Assembly (NCBI GenBank): GCA_012656075.1
Contig: JAAKBF010000059.1
Span: 1 to 64,000 of the forward strand
Length of the DNA stretch: 64,000 nucleotides
From: Phytophthora hibernalis
Taxonomy: Eukaryota > Oomycota > Peronosporomycetes > Peronosporales > Peronosporaceae
Reading direction: 5' to 3'
Shown here: one piece after another, positions 35,027 to 46,345 of the stretch
How positions within the stretch are numbered: the stretch's first letter is position 1
How the letters are laid out: each line of letters begins with the position of its first letter
Notes under the pieces: model-generated
What the model saw: the letters and a program-made list of their open reading frames with translations, nothing else
What the model was told of the DNA's origin: nothing
The model's database searches: none
Position numbers and translations under genes: made by a program

Positions 35027-36137
35027 GTGAAGATCGAAGACCTCAAAGTCGGAAGACCTACAGGAGTGACGCCGGAGATCGCAGCGAGGGAAGAAGAGCG
35101 GCTACGTCAAATCATCTGGAAGCGACGGAAATGGCTGATCGGGAAGGGCAACGCTTTACCTCCCGCGGCCATTGGAGTTGTCTGCGATATTGACGTAGGC
35201 GACGCGAAGCCCACAGCGCAACGTGTACGCAAGCTACCACCCAAGTTCAGAGAGCCAGTCTCGGCTCTACTCAAGGGGCTTCTCAGCGCGAAGATGATCC
35301 GACCCTCGAGATCCCCATGGGTCTCGCCGATCGTCGTGATCGTGGAGACGAATGGAGTCGACATTCGACTCTGCATTGACTATCGCTTGGTGAACGGGTT
35401 GACTCAATTGATGGTATATCCCATGCCCCTTATCAACGACCTGCTCGAAGATTTGGACAAGTACCTTTGGTACTGCTCACTCGATATGGCGAGCGGATTC
35501 TGGATCATCCCCATGACCGATCGAGCCCGGCTGGTATCGGCCTTCATCACCCCGTTCGGGCTGTTCGAGTGGACGCGGGTGCCGTTTGGATTGTGCAATG
35601 CACCAGCGACTGATCGACAACGCGCTCTACGGTTTTGGAGCGTCACAACGAACCGCGAGACTCAAGACGTTTTCGACGGAGAAAGACCGGCGGCCTCGGG
35701 CACCCCGTCCGCGTTGGGGTGACGTTCGTACATTGATGACATCCTGATCGGCGGTACGTCGCGGGGCGATTTGTGCGCGAAAGTGGAACGTTTGCTTGAC
35801 GCCTGCGAGAAATGGCACCTATCCATCAGAGTAGACAAGAGTGAGTGGAGCATGTCGAATGTCGCGTATCTGGGTCAGTGTGTCGGAATACGGACTGGAG
35901 GCGAAGCCGAAGAATTTGGAGTCACTGACAGCACTGACGTTCCCGCGCACGTTGAAAGGATTCCAATCTTTCTTGGGCAGCCTCAACTATTACTACAGGT
36001 TCATCGCAGATTTCGCAATCTACGCGACCACGCTATATTCTCTCTCTGAAGCGGACTTCGACGAGTACACCTCCAAGCCGGACGTGCGCTTCCAACCAAA
36101 GTGGACGCATGCCCTCAACGCGTTTGATACGCTCTAA
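35027..36137 (+). pseudogene. Gypsy reverse transcriptase
   Basis: Blocks seen: IRLCIDYRLVNGLT, CSLDMASGFWIIPM, VSAFITPFGLFEWTRVPFGL, the catalytic YIDD (about 35730) and YLGQCV. The frame breaks near 35640-35720 and 35890. Confidence 0.85.
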
Positions 36138-36254
36138 GCAAAGTTTGCACAGACCCCGATGCTGAAGCATTTCGACGAGGCGCGGGACCCGATCGTAATC
36201 GTGTATGGTAGGGAATGAGCGATCTCGGCCATCCTCGCACAGACCCACGACGGT

Positions 36255-37321
36255 GTGTGTATGCCGGTGAAGTTCACTAGTCGCATGCTGAAGCCGAACG
36301 AGCTGAACTACGACATCGTCGAAAAGGAGACCTTGGCACTCCTGCGCGTCCTGAGTGATTGTTTCGCAATGTTAGCCGGGAAAACGGTTCGCGTCTTAGC
36401 CCGACACACGATGGCTTGGTTGTTCCGATCCAAGGGACTACAGGGACGTTTGTCGCAATGCGCCGCGATCTTGTCACCATGGAAACTAGACATATGCCGA
36501 TCTGCGAAAGGAGAAGAGGAAATCCTGGGTACTCTGGCCGCGAGCATCACGCCACGGGCATTCGTCGACGCGGCGTTGGAAGACATCGCCCCACGGAAAC
36601 GCCCGTCGAGGGCTACCGACATCCCGACTCCGACCATAGCAGCCGGGGAAGAACTACACGTCATGAGTGTTGATGGTTCGGCAAAGGCCAAACGAGAAGG
36701 CGGCGCGTTCAGTGCCGTCGTTTGAAACTACCCGGATGGAAGATCATGCACGCGGCATCAGGATACGCCACGGATCTTACCGTCAATGAAGCTGAATATT
36801 GCGGTATGTTGATGGGGTACTCGCTTCTGGATGAGGTGAAAGTCACCCGCCTAGTCGTCTGCGACGAGTCGAACCTAGTCATCCGACAGATGAGGGACGA
36901 GATGAACTGTAAATCGCCAGGTCTGAAGCTGCTGAGACAACGGGCCCGGGACGTTCTGCGAAAATGGCCGAGACACGATCTGTACCATTTACGACGAGAT
37001 TGGAACGCCAGTGCTGATCTTCTAGCAGGACAGGCTCTCCAGCGTCAAGTCAGCATCAGAGTTCAGTCGCCCGAGAAATTGCGAGACTTGAATACGCTCA
37101 ATCGCTTGACGGAGGTCATCCGACCCAGGGAACGAGATCGGGTAGACCTCGACCTAGGACCTAAGCTTTCCGATCCAGAACCTGAGACGCACGATCTAGG
37201 CCGATCAGGAGGAGAAAGTGTCGATAAAAGACCAGGGACGGCTCCGGTGTTGCGAGGTCAGCAGAGGCCCGAACCGCACCAACCACCGACAGAACTCCGG
37301 GAGTTTTACAGAAATCGGTAG
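36255..37321 (+). pseudogene. Gypsy tandem RNase H domains
   Basis: The first is the usual RT-linked RNase H (FTSRMLKPNELNYDIVEKET). The second (VMSVDGSAKAKREGGAFSAV, TVNEAEYCGMLMGYSLLDE, CDESNLVIRQM, NASADLLAGQAL) keeps the D-E-D-D pattern of an extra RNase H. One frame break lies near 36722. Confidence 0.75.
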
Positions 37322-37408
37322 TACAGCGGTTGCGGCTTGATCGGATTCGGATCGCCCAAGACGAGGAACGCTGGATCGGGAATCTGAAGAGGTATCTGAG
37401 CGGCGACC

Positions 37409-38254
37409 TTGAGGAACTCTCACGACGGGAAGCGAAGAATTGCAGTAAGATCGCACACCAGTATGAAGAAGGCGAATGAGGCCTGCTCTACTACCACGCA
37501 AAAGGCGGAGGGCCGAAGAACGCAATACAGTGATGAAGTTGGTTGTCCCGAAACACTCCGCGAGGACGCGTTGCACCACTATCACACGAGTCTGGAAGGG
37601 GCCCACCAAGGAATCAGCCGGACCTATCAACGGTTACGACGCCATTTTCACTGGCCGGGACTATTCCGGAACGTGCAGCGCTACGTAGGCGGGTGCACCG
37701 ACTGGGAAACGGGACAAGGGAGACCGACTATCCAAGGCGAATCTCCGGGTAACATCGTGGCAACGTATCCGTTCCAAGTTATCGCAATGGACCATATCCC
37801 ATCACTACCCGCGTCGTATAAAGGGAACACCGAACTCCTCGTGTGGGTCGATTTGTTCACAGGTTTCGTAATCGTGAAGGCGAATAACTTCAGAACGGCC
37901 AGGCCGTCGCGGAGGCGTACGAGGAAGCAGTTTTCCTAAGGTTCGGAGCAAGCGAAGCCATCCGGCATGATCGGGAACCGAGCTTCATGTCCGACTTCTT
38001 CAGAGCGTTCAATAAACTGATGGGCCAGAAGCAACGAGCGACCCTCGCTTATCGACCGCAGGCCAATGGAGCTGCGGAACGCATGGTGCAAACAGATCAC
38101 AAGAGCGATTAAGATGTACATCACGGACGTGGACCAGCGAGACTGGGATGAATACGCCGAGCGACTTACCTTCGCGCTGAATACGGCAAATGACCGCACG
38201 AGGAACGAAGCCCCGTTTTACCTAGTACACGCTTGGGACCCCGGTCCACACTAG
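37409..38254 (+). pseudogene. Gypsy integrase, zinc finger damaged
   Basis: The HHCC finger region (HHYHTSLEGAHQGISRTYQR ... GGCTDWETG) has Trp where the second Cys should be. The core Asp lies in VIAMDHIP and WVDLFTGF. The Glu block (RPQANGAAERMV, about 38050-38085) is in another frame. Confidence 0.75.
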
Positions 38255-38447
38255 AAGCGTCGCTCGCAGTCAGCAACACGTCACGTCGCGACGCAGACGC
38301 CAGACGATGGAGGCTACGGATCCAACGACACTACAAAGCAGCACGAGCACAAGCGTTAGAATTGATCCGGGACGCGGTCAACACCCGAGCCCGTCTCCAA
38401 AACGAAGTCGCGACGGAACATCCGATCGAGGCTGACCACAGGTCTGG

Positions 38448-39018
38448 TTGTACCTGGATCGGGTTAAACCGGGCTACGCGCGCAAACTCGCACACATGTG
38501 GCACGGCCCATTCCGCGTGGTCGAACTCATAAATACATACGTCGCACGTCTCGAGATCAGAGGCACGCCTTACCAGTTGTATCCGAACGTGCACATCTCC
38601 AAGTTGAAACCCGTCCGCCAATTCCCGTCGCGGCCCGTTACTGACCGTGCCTGCCGTCGAGCGATTCGATTTCGACGAGGAATTCCTCCCGGAAAACAGC
38701 TGGGGAATGCGTAACCTGGGGGAGGATGTACATGAGGTGGAGCAAATATTGGACATGCGCGACGGACGTACCACACGATATGGGCGGACACGACGCGAAT
38801 TCGAGGTGAAGTGGAAGGGATACCCAGACGCGTCTTGGGTCGAGGAACAAGATCTCAACTGTGGGGGCTGCTGTACGATTTCCTGCGGCAACGGACGGGT
38901 TGGAACCGGTTCGGCGTCATGCAATCGCATGAAAGCGTGGGCGCGACGGAAGCTGGCGCAGCAGAACCCGATGAGACGGGGTAGGCGTCGGAGGGCGCGG
39001 AGTAAGTCGACAGGGTAG
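38448..39018 (+). pseudogene. Gypsy integrase C-terminus and chromodomain
   Basis: GPFRVVELINTYVARLEIRG is the post-core region. A chromodomain follows at about 38725-38860 (VEQILDMRDGRTTRYG, FEVKWKGYPDASWVEEQDL). Stop at 39016-39018. Confidence 0.8.
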
Positions 39019-39147
39019 GAGGAACGGAGGGGAACTGCACGTCTGGATAGGACCAGATCGGCGCGCGTCGGGAAGACGCAAGCGAAGTCGGTGGGGAGGC
39101 CGCCGATGGGAGGAACGGAGGAACACATGTCTGGGAGAGGCCAGATT
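39017..39147. repeat. Imperfect direct repeat at the 3' side of the Gypsy element
   Basis: About 40 bp starting GGAGGAACGGAGG and reaching GTCTGG..AGG.CCAGAT occurs twice (about 39017-39059 and 39110-39147). The purine tract followed by TG could mark the 3' LTR start. Confidence 0.4.
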
Positions 39148-39950
39148 GAGAAGTGACGGTGGTGAAGTCTGGGGACCGGCCCGTTGGCCGAAGATGGGAC
39201 GACGAAGGGACATCTCATTAAAAGATCACATAAAGAAAACGAAGGCCACGGTACAAGCGGGAAAGGAGGGGCAGAAGGGAGTATTCATGTGTGCATCTGC
39301 ACGCGTACACGTACACGGACCTGAAGACAGCGAATTCCCCGTCACCGTCTCGGAGCCACTCCTTCCTCGACTACACGCTTGCGTACTGCTATCTGTACCC
39401 ACGGATGCTCTTTTGCCTCCTCTCCGAAGTCACTCGAGTCCTGGAACTCAAATTCGGAAGTGAGCTCCATCTGAGCGCTGTCAGCGCATCTCACCACCCG
39501 TCGCGGCCTGCCGACCACCCGTACAGCTTGGCCACCCAGCACCGCTCATTTGGATCGGCACGACGACTCAAAGCGACCTCTGCCCGTAAGATCGCACTTG
39601 CACGCCTCTTCGTGCCTGCTGCTACTCGAGCGCGATGACTGCTCGCAAAGATTTCGTACCTACCGGTTGGGGTACGTGGTGGAGTGATTCCTGGTGTGTG
39701 GTGACACCAATGTCCGCCACACCATCGTACACCATGGTATTCTCTCCGTATGGTGTGCTCGCGCCGGCAACCATATCCTGCTGTTGCTCGTCGCGTACGG
39801 TGCCGTGTCCACATACACCTGTTACACAGCCATATTGTCCTTGGTACGACTGAATTCTTGAAAAAACATTTTAAACGTTTTATTCCATTCAATTTGAGAT
39901 AAATACCAATCCCAACTGTGGTTTACCGGTATTAATATGTATCTGTCCCA
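39148..39950. other. Gene-free stretch between Gypsy element and PUF60-like gene
   Basis: I see no supported gene. It holds a purine tract (39258-39281), possible 3' LTR remains and, at the right, the upstream region of the PUF60-like gene. Open frames here show no recognisable domain. Confidence 0.4.
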
Positions 39951-39956
39951 CCTAAT

Positions 39957-41579
39957 ATGTTCCGGAACGCCCAGGAGAACAAGCGCTCGCGTGACGAGGC
40001 CGCCCAGGAGCACTCCAGTCCGCGAGCCCCAAGGCGCTGAGCGACATCGTGAAGCGCCTGTCCAGCGTCGTGCAGGAGAAAAGGCCACCCCAGGAGCTGC
40101 AGGTGGTGGTCTCGAGGCCTCTCATCGTACGTGGGCGCACATAGGCCTAGGGCTCGCTGGAGGTTCCGGTGGTTGATGCTTCGGTAGGTTCATCCTCGCT
40201 CTGCGTGTTGCGTTTAGGGCGCGGGCGGCCAATTGACGCGCAGGCGGCTCGGGCGCGGGCGCAGGCCAGTCTCTTGGCGCTCAACCTGCCCTGCACCAAC
40301 GACCTGGCGCAACGCCTGTACATTGACAACTTGTCATACGGCCTCAAGGAAGAGGACATCCGCAGCGCCTTTGTGCTGTTCGGAGCGATCCACTCGATCG
40401 ATCTGTCGCTGGAGCCAGGGTGAGAGACGTGGGGGAGTGGGGCCGTAGCTGTTGCTGGAAGTGCTGACTGCGTTGATGGTTAGAGCCTCCCGGTCCAAGG
40501 GTTTCTGCTTCTTGGAGTACGAAGATGTGCTGGCGGCGGAAAGTGCCGTGCAGGTGCTCAAGGGGACGCCGCTCTCCAATCGAGCCATGTGAGTACGAAG
40601 CCTGTACTACGATTGTGTCGACGAGGACTCTCCCTGACGGTTTGTGGCTGTTTTGTTGCAGGTTGGCCGACCGCATCGCGGCAACACGAACCCGAACGAT
40701 TCGCTGTCGATCGGACAGGAGGCCATCAAGAAGTAGGTGCTGGATGGGATGCTGTTGTGCTTGGAAACGGGCTGATGTGACTTGTCGTTGCGACTGACAT
40801 CATACCGACGAAGTGTGTCTACATTTCGAATGTGCGAGTGGAGCTCAACAGTGAACACTAGGAGAGCATTCTCTCTCCGTTTGGAGTGATCCGCTCGTGT
40901 GTCATGGTGGCCGTGTCACCCCTCGAATCTGGAGTGGTGAGTCGCGCGCACAGAGAGAAGGAGTGAGTCCTTTCGTGGATATTCATTCGTGACGGACGTA
41001 ACAGAAAACTAACTCTGTTGGATAAATGATGCAGCACCGCGGCTATGGCTTCATGGAGTTTGTCCAGGAAAGCTTCGCGGCGAGTGCGATCCAGCACATG
41101 AATGGGTTCGAGTTGGCTGGCCAACCGCTCAAAGTGGGCAAGGCCAGTGAAGCAGCGATACTGATCAACCTCGCCATCAGCCAGGATAAGGTGGTGCGCA
41201 AAGTTCCAGGCACAACAGTCAATGGAGCCAGCGGAACGACACAAGAGTCGAATAAAGGCGGCAACGTTTGCAGAAGATGACGTTGAAAAGGTAAAGGACG
41301 TCGCTGTCCGCGACGTCGAACACATGCTGTTTGTGATTATTGAATCTTGTGAACCGTGATGATGTGGACACCGAGCTTGAAGACGAGGTGCGTGGCGAGT
41401 GTGGCAACTTCGGTATCGTCAAGAAGGTGGAAATCCATGAGCTGGCAGACCACGTGCGCGTGTTTGTGTTGTTTGACGATGCAGCTGGAGCCGCCAAGGC
41501 GAAGCAGGCGCTGCACGGCCGGTTCTTTGGCAGGAACCAAGTGCAGGCGCACTACTATCCTCTGCGCGAGTTGGAGTAG
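39957..41579 (+). pseudogene. PUF60: PUF60-like splicing factor (two RRMs plus UHM), with an in-frame stop
   Basis: Seen: ATG at 39957; ALSDIVKRLSSVVQE; RRM1 (RLYIDNLSYGLKEEDIRSAF, GFCFLEYEDVLAAESAVQVL); a linker (SIGQEAIKK); RRM2 (CVYISNVRVELNSEH, RGYGFMEFVQESFAASAIQH); and a C-terminal U2AF-homology motif (VNRDDVDTELEDEVRGECGN, ALHGRFFGRNQVQAHYY). Stop 41577-41579. Introns at 40131-40217, 40420-40483, 40589-40661, from 40733, and 40937-41034. TAG at 40859-40861 interrupts RRM2 in frame, and one-base shifts occur near 40015, 40662 and 41310. Known: PUF60 binds poly-U tracts and helps U2AF select 3' splice sites in the nucleus. Domain order and the short C-terminal UHM fit this family better than RBM39 or U2AF2. 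It may be a decayed second copy. Confidence 0.8.
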
Positions 41580-41781
41580 CAGCGCTACACCGGCGCGTTC
41601 GTGTAGACTGCGATGCCGAAGTACGAGAAACAAGGCAGTGGGTGGATGCACTACGAGTACTTGGTTCGACGCATAAACGGTCACTTGAGGCTCTGGGGAG
41701 CGAAGATGGTTGGGTGAAGTTCACTATGCAGTAATAGCATGAAATTCTATGGCTGGAGCGACAACCATGGACGAGGAGCAG

Positions 41782-42010
41782 AGCAGGAGAAGGACAGCGG
41801 CCGTAAGCACGCAGGACACGCAGGACAGATCAAGAGCGCGACGGACAGACCAAGATGCTAAGGACAAGGACAGCGGCGGCAGGACGGACGAACAGAAGCA
41901 GGAGAAGGACAGCGGCCGTAAGCACGCAGGACACGCAGGACAGATCAAGAGCGCGACGGACAGACCAAGATGCTAAGGACAAGGACAGCGGCGGCAGGAC
42001 GGACGAGCAA
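41782..42010 (+). repeat. Two tandem copies of a 115-bp repeat
   Basis: A 115-bp unit starting CAGGAGAAGGACAGCGGCCG is present twice with near identity (from about 41784 and 41899). Translation is very Arg/Asp/Gln-rich in every frame and matches no family I know. Confidence 0.8.
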
Positions 42011-42236
42011 CGGACGGCTGGTGGCTGGCGGGCCGACCCGCCAGAAGCTCAACCCACCCGGCCTCAGAAGATCGCGCGCTACGAAAGGCCGTATGAGGAG
42101 AGCAGACCAAGACCGACCACGGAGCAGAATGCAGACAACATGGAGAGGCGACATCACGGTCGTGATGTACGGTCGGCAGCCACCGCCAACAGTCGCCCTG
42201 AATTGTACCGGCTTGCATGTGAAGATAGGAGCCGCT

Positions 42237-42326
42237 CACTTCGCTATTTGCCGCGAACCCCAGAAGCACTTCGGTATTTGCCGCAAGATTGAGAAGTACT
42301 TCGCTATCTGCCGCGAGACAGAGAAG
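42237..42326 (+). repeat. Three 30-bp tandem repeats
   Basis: Three imperfect copies of a 30-bp unit, ACTTCGCTATTTGCCGCGA followed by 11 more bases, keep frame and read HFAICRE..K in one frame. No family recognised. Confidence 0.7.
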
Positions 42327-42439
42327 CGATAAGGAAGCCCCGTAATAAAGACATTGAAGCTGAAAGAACAGCAGCAGCTAGGGAGCACGCACGAAAAAGA
42401 AGAAGCAGGAAGCAAGAGGAGAGCAAGGCGACGCGAGGA

Positions 42440-43560
42440 CGGCGATTGAAGTGTGAGGAGACGGGTAGACGAGCCCCGTTGGTTGAAGTGGAGTACCTGC
42501 GGCCTACCCCTCAGGTCTCTTGACAGTCTAAGAGAGGTACCCCGAAGCTAGCCCCCGGAAGTTGAGCCCGGCCGACGGAGTGACCTGAGCAACCAGTTAG
42601 ATCTTCAACCCGACGTCCACATCTGAGCGGCCGAGTGGATATTGGAAGTCAATTGCTGTGTATATTTCATATTAGGCTAGTGTACATTGCAGCAGGCGGC
42701 GGACATTGCCACCGGGCACCTGTCTTGTAGCTCGAGACGGACCCGGCACGGTACGGGGTGTTCAAGCGGAGCCGAGCCCGACGATTACTATGCTGTGCTT
42801 GTGTGTCGTCCACGCTGCTGTTGCTGTAGTTTCTCTCCGTTGTAACGCAGATTTGTCGTAAGCTCCACAATTGTTCACGGCATCTGGTCCGCCTTGGCTA
42901 ACTGGAGAATGAATTTGCATTCCTTGTACTTTTCCGACGCATTGTGTGCCTCTTTCTGCACGCACAGGATTACAAGGAGTCGCGTCAGTCATTGCAACAG
43001 CAGGACCAAGCGCCTCGTGTACGTATTTCCAGCCCACGGGGCTCCAACACGTGTTGCAATAGAGATCCAGTACGACGTGAGGTCATGAGCATGAGTTCTT
43101 CGGGTGGACCCGTGCACACATTGACACTGAGGTGATTGTATAGAAGTATGTAGAGATATAGAGTGAGGACACTGTTGACTGGTTCTATAGTGTATTGCAT
43201 AGGGCCTGACGCCGTGTCGAAGAGGTAGGCTTTGCCACTGGTGCCTTGGAAGTTCTGCAGCAGAGAGATGACGAGTTAGACGGGGCGTGCATTGGGACGT
43301 GAAGATATAGAAAACCTTGGAGATGATGTCCTCGTGGCGTGCCAAGTGCGCGTTCCACTTGGCACAGCGGAAGACTCCACGAACACCTCGAAGACGCCCC
43401 ATTTGTGGTCGCTTCTATTGAAGAAGAATTCTCGAAGCCGTGGACCCTGGGAGCGCCTTAAGTACGACTCGTATTGATCACTAGAGATACCTTCTCAGCA
43501 TGGTGCCATCAATACGGCACATGTAAGTTTTTGTATTTACAGGTCCTTAAATACTTCCAG
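42440..43560. other. Gene-poor region with unrecognised coding-like fragments
   Basis: Minus-strand frames between about 43470 and 42760 have protein-like stretches (RHEDIISKVFYIFTSQ; NFQGTSGKAYLFDTASG). The second faintly recalls the C-terminal part of Rag-type GTPases. The match is too short to name a gene. The rest holds nothing I can identify. Confidence 0.2.
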
Positions 43561-43574
43561 TAAAACCTTGCGAG

Positions 43575-43653
43575 ATAACTTCGCGGGTTTTTACCGACTC
43601 GCGCAAAATCAAGGGAACCAAAGCTCAGTCGATCTTCGTTCCAGCTGAGGGAG
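43575..43653. repeat. Dispersed repeat, copy 1 (partner at 54050-54125)
   Basis: About 70 bp reading TCGCGGGTTTTTACCGACTC and ending TCTTCGTTCCAGCTGAGG matches the region just upstream of the EML-like gene. A shorter piece lies at about 53951-53975. Confidence 0.7.
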
Positions 43654-43799
43654 GAGCTCTGGATTCTATTCCTGCTGTAGAGTTCCCAGCAAAGAACTCT
43701 GTATTGCGTTGGAGACGCAATTCTTCCCCTTCGGCGACTTTCTTGCTGAGAGTTTTTCACACCTGATATATGTACCGGTATTTAGGTATAGGACTATCT

Positions 43800-44870
43800 A
43801 TAAGATGACCAACAGAGGCTCTCAGAGCCGTACAAAACAATAAATATATCTGCAGTATTCACCACAAGTCACCAAGGGTCAAGTCCGTCTTCGGTAAGAG
43901 TCTGTATACGCTCGGCTACGTGGTATGCCTGTCAGCGAACTCACGGGACATTGAACCGAAGGTATGTTGCTGGTCAGTCCAAGAGATTAGAGTGACCGAG
44001 TGATTGGGAGCGACGAGGAGCGTCGTCATTCATATATTATAGTGAAACTGAGTGTTCCAGATATATTTAACTACCCGCCGAAGTTTGACCTCGGCAAACC
44101 CATATTAGGTTTGACAGCCGGTACCCTTCCTTCTGAGGGACTGCGGGCGCTCGCGCGAAAGCACAATATTACATACTAACCCTCGCTCATGGCAGGTGTG
44201 GCGAAGCTGCTTCACGAAAATTGCTGATGCGGTCGAAGCTTGCGCACGGTACGCCCGGACTGCCGACTGTTGGAGGGTACTCCGTTGATCTGGCGGGATC
44301 GGAACCTTGTAGTCACCTTGTGTACCCGACGGCTGGGCGGGTTACGCTCTTCCGGTGTTCGTGAAGACGTTCAGTGGTGACTAAGGCGGAGGGTAGAGCT
44401 TGGTTGCTCCTTCCGGGGTCTAGGTGGGTGACGACCACGCGGGTATTCTTCACGCGGTCGTCGGTGTGCTGCGATCGAGTCTTGGTTCAAGCCGATCGCG
44501 TGGGGGTGTATCCTTTTCTTGTGCTGTTGTAGCCCTTTCCGTTGCTTGCCGCCTCCTCTTGGCAGGATCTTGTAGTGAGATTGATATGTGAGCGTACCCT
44601 GGCCAAGCTATCCAGGTGTACGTCGTGTTCTTGGTTGACGTGGCGAGTTCTTCTTCGGGTAGGCCAATGTACCTCCTTTCGTGGTAGTCTAGAAACCACT
44701 TGTGTCTTGCAAGGCAAATCGGAATCTATTATACCAAAGTAAAGGTCATAAAGCTTTCTCCCCATCTCGCTCTCTCCTATCCCTCTTGCGTGCTTCCTGT
44801 TTGCGCATTGTACCTTGAACCTGATATTATGTACCAAGATCGCGGTACCGTAATGAATTGATAGCTCCAT
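43800..44870. other. Stretch without supported genes
   Basis: Open frames exist on both strands, but none has a domain I recognise. The part near 44040-44480 has the look of old LTR or transposon sequence; this is an impression only. Confidence 0.25.
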
Positions 44871-44879
44871 TGTACCCAC

Positions 44880-45085
44880 AATCCACGTGATCGCAGTACC
44901 GAAATGATTGTTCCAGATCAACCCCGCAGATCGCGATTTGGCAGATCGCATGTTGGCAGATCGCGAGTTGGCAGATCGCGTGTCCCAATGATTGCACCTG
45001 ATCGCATATTGGAATAATTGCACCAGATTGCGTATCGGAATGATTGCGCCAGATCACGTATCGGAATGATTGCGCCAGACGAATC
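44880..45085. repeat. Two adjoining short tandem repeats
   Basis: A 14-bp unit (TTGGCAGATCGCGA, four copies around 44928-44982) adjoins a unit of about 25 bp (ATCGGAATGATTGCGCCAGAT, about four copies, 44983-45085). Both share the core AGATCGC or AGATCACG, so one may have grown from the other. Confidence 0.75.
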
Positions 45086-45541
45086 AGGTCGGGTGTACCC
45101 CATTGTTGGTACACCAGTCAGGTCTCGCCCAGATGTCACACAACCGAATGTAACCAGACACAGCTGCAGCTCTCGGGTCGCAATCCATCAATCGTGAGAT
45201 TAGGGTCTTCATGTCGCCTCCGATTGGTGAAGCTCTACAAGAGCCAGACCGCTTCACGTCACAGATTTTTGGGCTGAACAAATATAACCTAGATGTACAG
45301 AGGTGGATACAACCAACCCGGTGTAAGAGATCGTTCCTGGATTTCAGGTATTGATCCAACGCTCGTTGACCGTTGCAAGGGATGCGAGTGTTGTTGGTGG
45401 GACTCGTACCATTAAGCAGTGAGCTTTTCTGCGTATTCCTACACGACATAAATGTCCATGCCGACTCGCTTTCTCACTCTCCAATTCGCCATCAACAAGT
45501 CTTGTCTTCATCCGCACCAACCAACCGCCACACCTTCCTCA

Positions 45542-46345
45542 ATGATCTGATTGTCGGTCTTCTTCACGCTCGCTACGATTGTTGGTTCTGCAATGACTGT
45601 CTCTGCTCATTTGGTCCAGCAACCATAGACTCGATCAGTCCTGGATCCTGTCCAGCGAGGTCTATTCCAAGCCAATAGCCAACGCTCGCTGCAAGTCTGC
45701 AAGGATTCACCTCAAGCGCGAAGTCTTCAAGAGCTTAACATTGACCGTCGTGCTGTCACGCTTGATAACCTACAATCACGTCGTCGGCTCGGATGCTATG
45801 CGAAGATGGGTGTCAGCGACACGCCTGTCCCCTCGACGGATCACCAATCCAGCTTGTCGATTAACGATGTCACCGATGTCAATGAGAGCGCTCTCTTTGG
45901 AGGTGATGTTAAGTGCGTTCTCGAGTCTGAGGTGACGGAGGGCCCCTACTACGTCAACGGAGAGTTTATCCGCTCGGACATGGCCGATAACCAAGGTGGC
46001 GTCAGTCTCTTCGCAGAGGTTCAATTCGTGGACGTGAACACTTGGGACTTCTGGCATTGCAACGCCACCGGTGCTTACTCGGGTGTCGTGGCCAACGGCA
46101 ACGGTGTCATCGCCGATGCTTCCAAAATCAATAATACGGCATTTCTCGCGCCGACGGATAACAATGGCGTCGTGGCCTTCCCGTCCATACTTTTCCGAAC
46201 ACTACACAGGACGTGCAACACACATCCATATTTTTGGGCTCGTACAATGGCACCGTGCTCAAGAACAACAAAGAGCGCAAAATTCGCGATTTCACGGTAC
46301 TCATTTGCGTATCCCGTGCAACAAATCATCTTTAGTGATTTGCGA
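45542..46345 (+). pseudogene. Secreted intradiol ring-cleavage dioxygenase, decayed
   Basis: Seen: ATG at 45542, a signal-peptide-like stretch (LSVFFTLATIVGSAMTVSAH), then SVLDPVQRGLFQANSQRS and the dioxygenase domain CVLESEVTEGPYYVNGEFIR, FWHCNATGAYSGVVANGNG and HYTGRATHIHIFG, then SYNGTVLKNNKERKI. TGA at 45548-45550 and TAG near 45628 interrupt the start. About nine codons expected before FWHCNATG are missing, and the frame shifts near 46195. The iron ligands can still be read (Tyr in AYSG, Tyr in HYTGR, His pair in THIH), though the last three are out of frame. Known: secreted members open catechol-type rings, as in lignin breakdown. Two in-frame stops and a deletion make this a true pseudogene. 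Confidence 0.8.

Larger units (their letters stand above)
31428..39018 (+). mobile_element. Ty3/Gypsy LTR retrotransposon with two RNase H domains and chromodomain, 5'-truncated
   Basis: Domain order on the plus strand is gag, zinc knuckle, protease, reverse transcriptase, RNase H, a second RNase H, integrase and chromodomain. It is spread over many frames with stops at 33593, 34057, 34387, 35016 and later, so it is decayed. I find no 5' LTR between the L3 sequence and gag. Downstream of the chromodomain are purine-rich tracts (39017-39030, 39108-39122 and 39258-39281), but no LTR pair can be shown. Known: dual-RNase-H Gypsy elements occur in oomycetes, and chromodomains steer integration to heterochromatin. 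Confidence 0.85.

Noticed and set aside
39283..39850. 3' LTR of the Gypsy element
   Set aside because: A purine tract and TG start can be suggested, but no matching 5' LTR exists in the window, so the boundaries cannot be supported.
42760..43470. Rag-type GTPase gene
   Set aside because: Only a stretch of about ten residues (SGKAYLFDT) fits. The expected following motifs are not readable in any frame.
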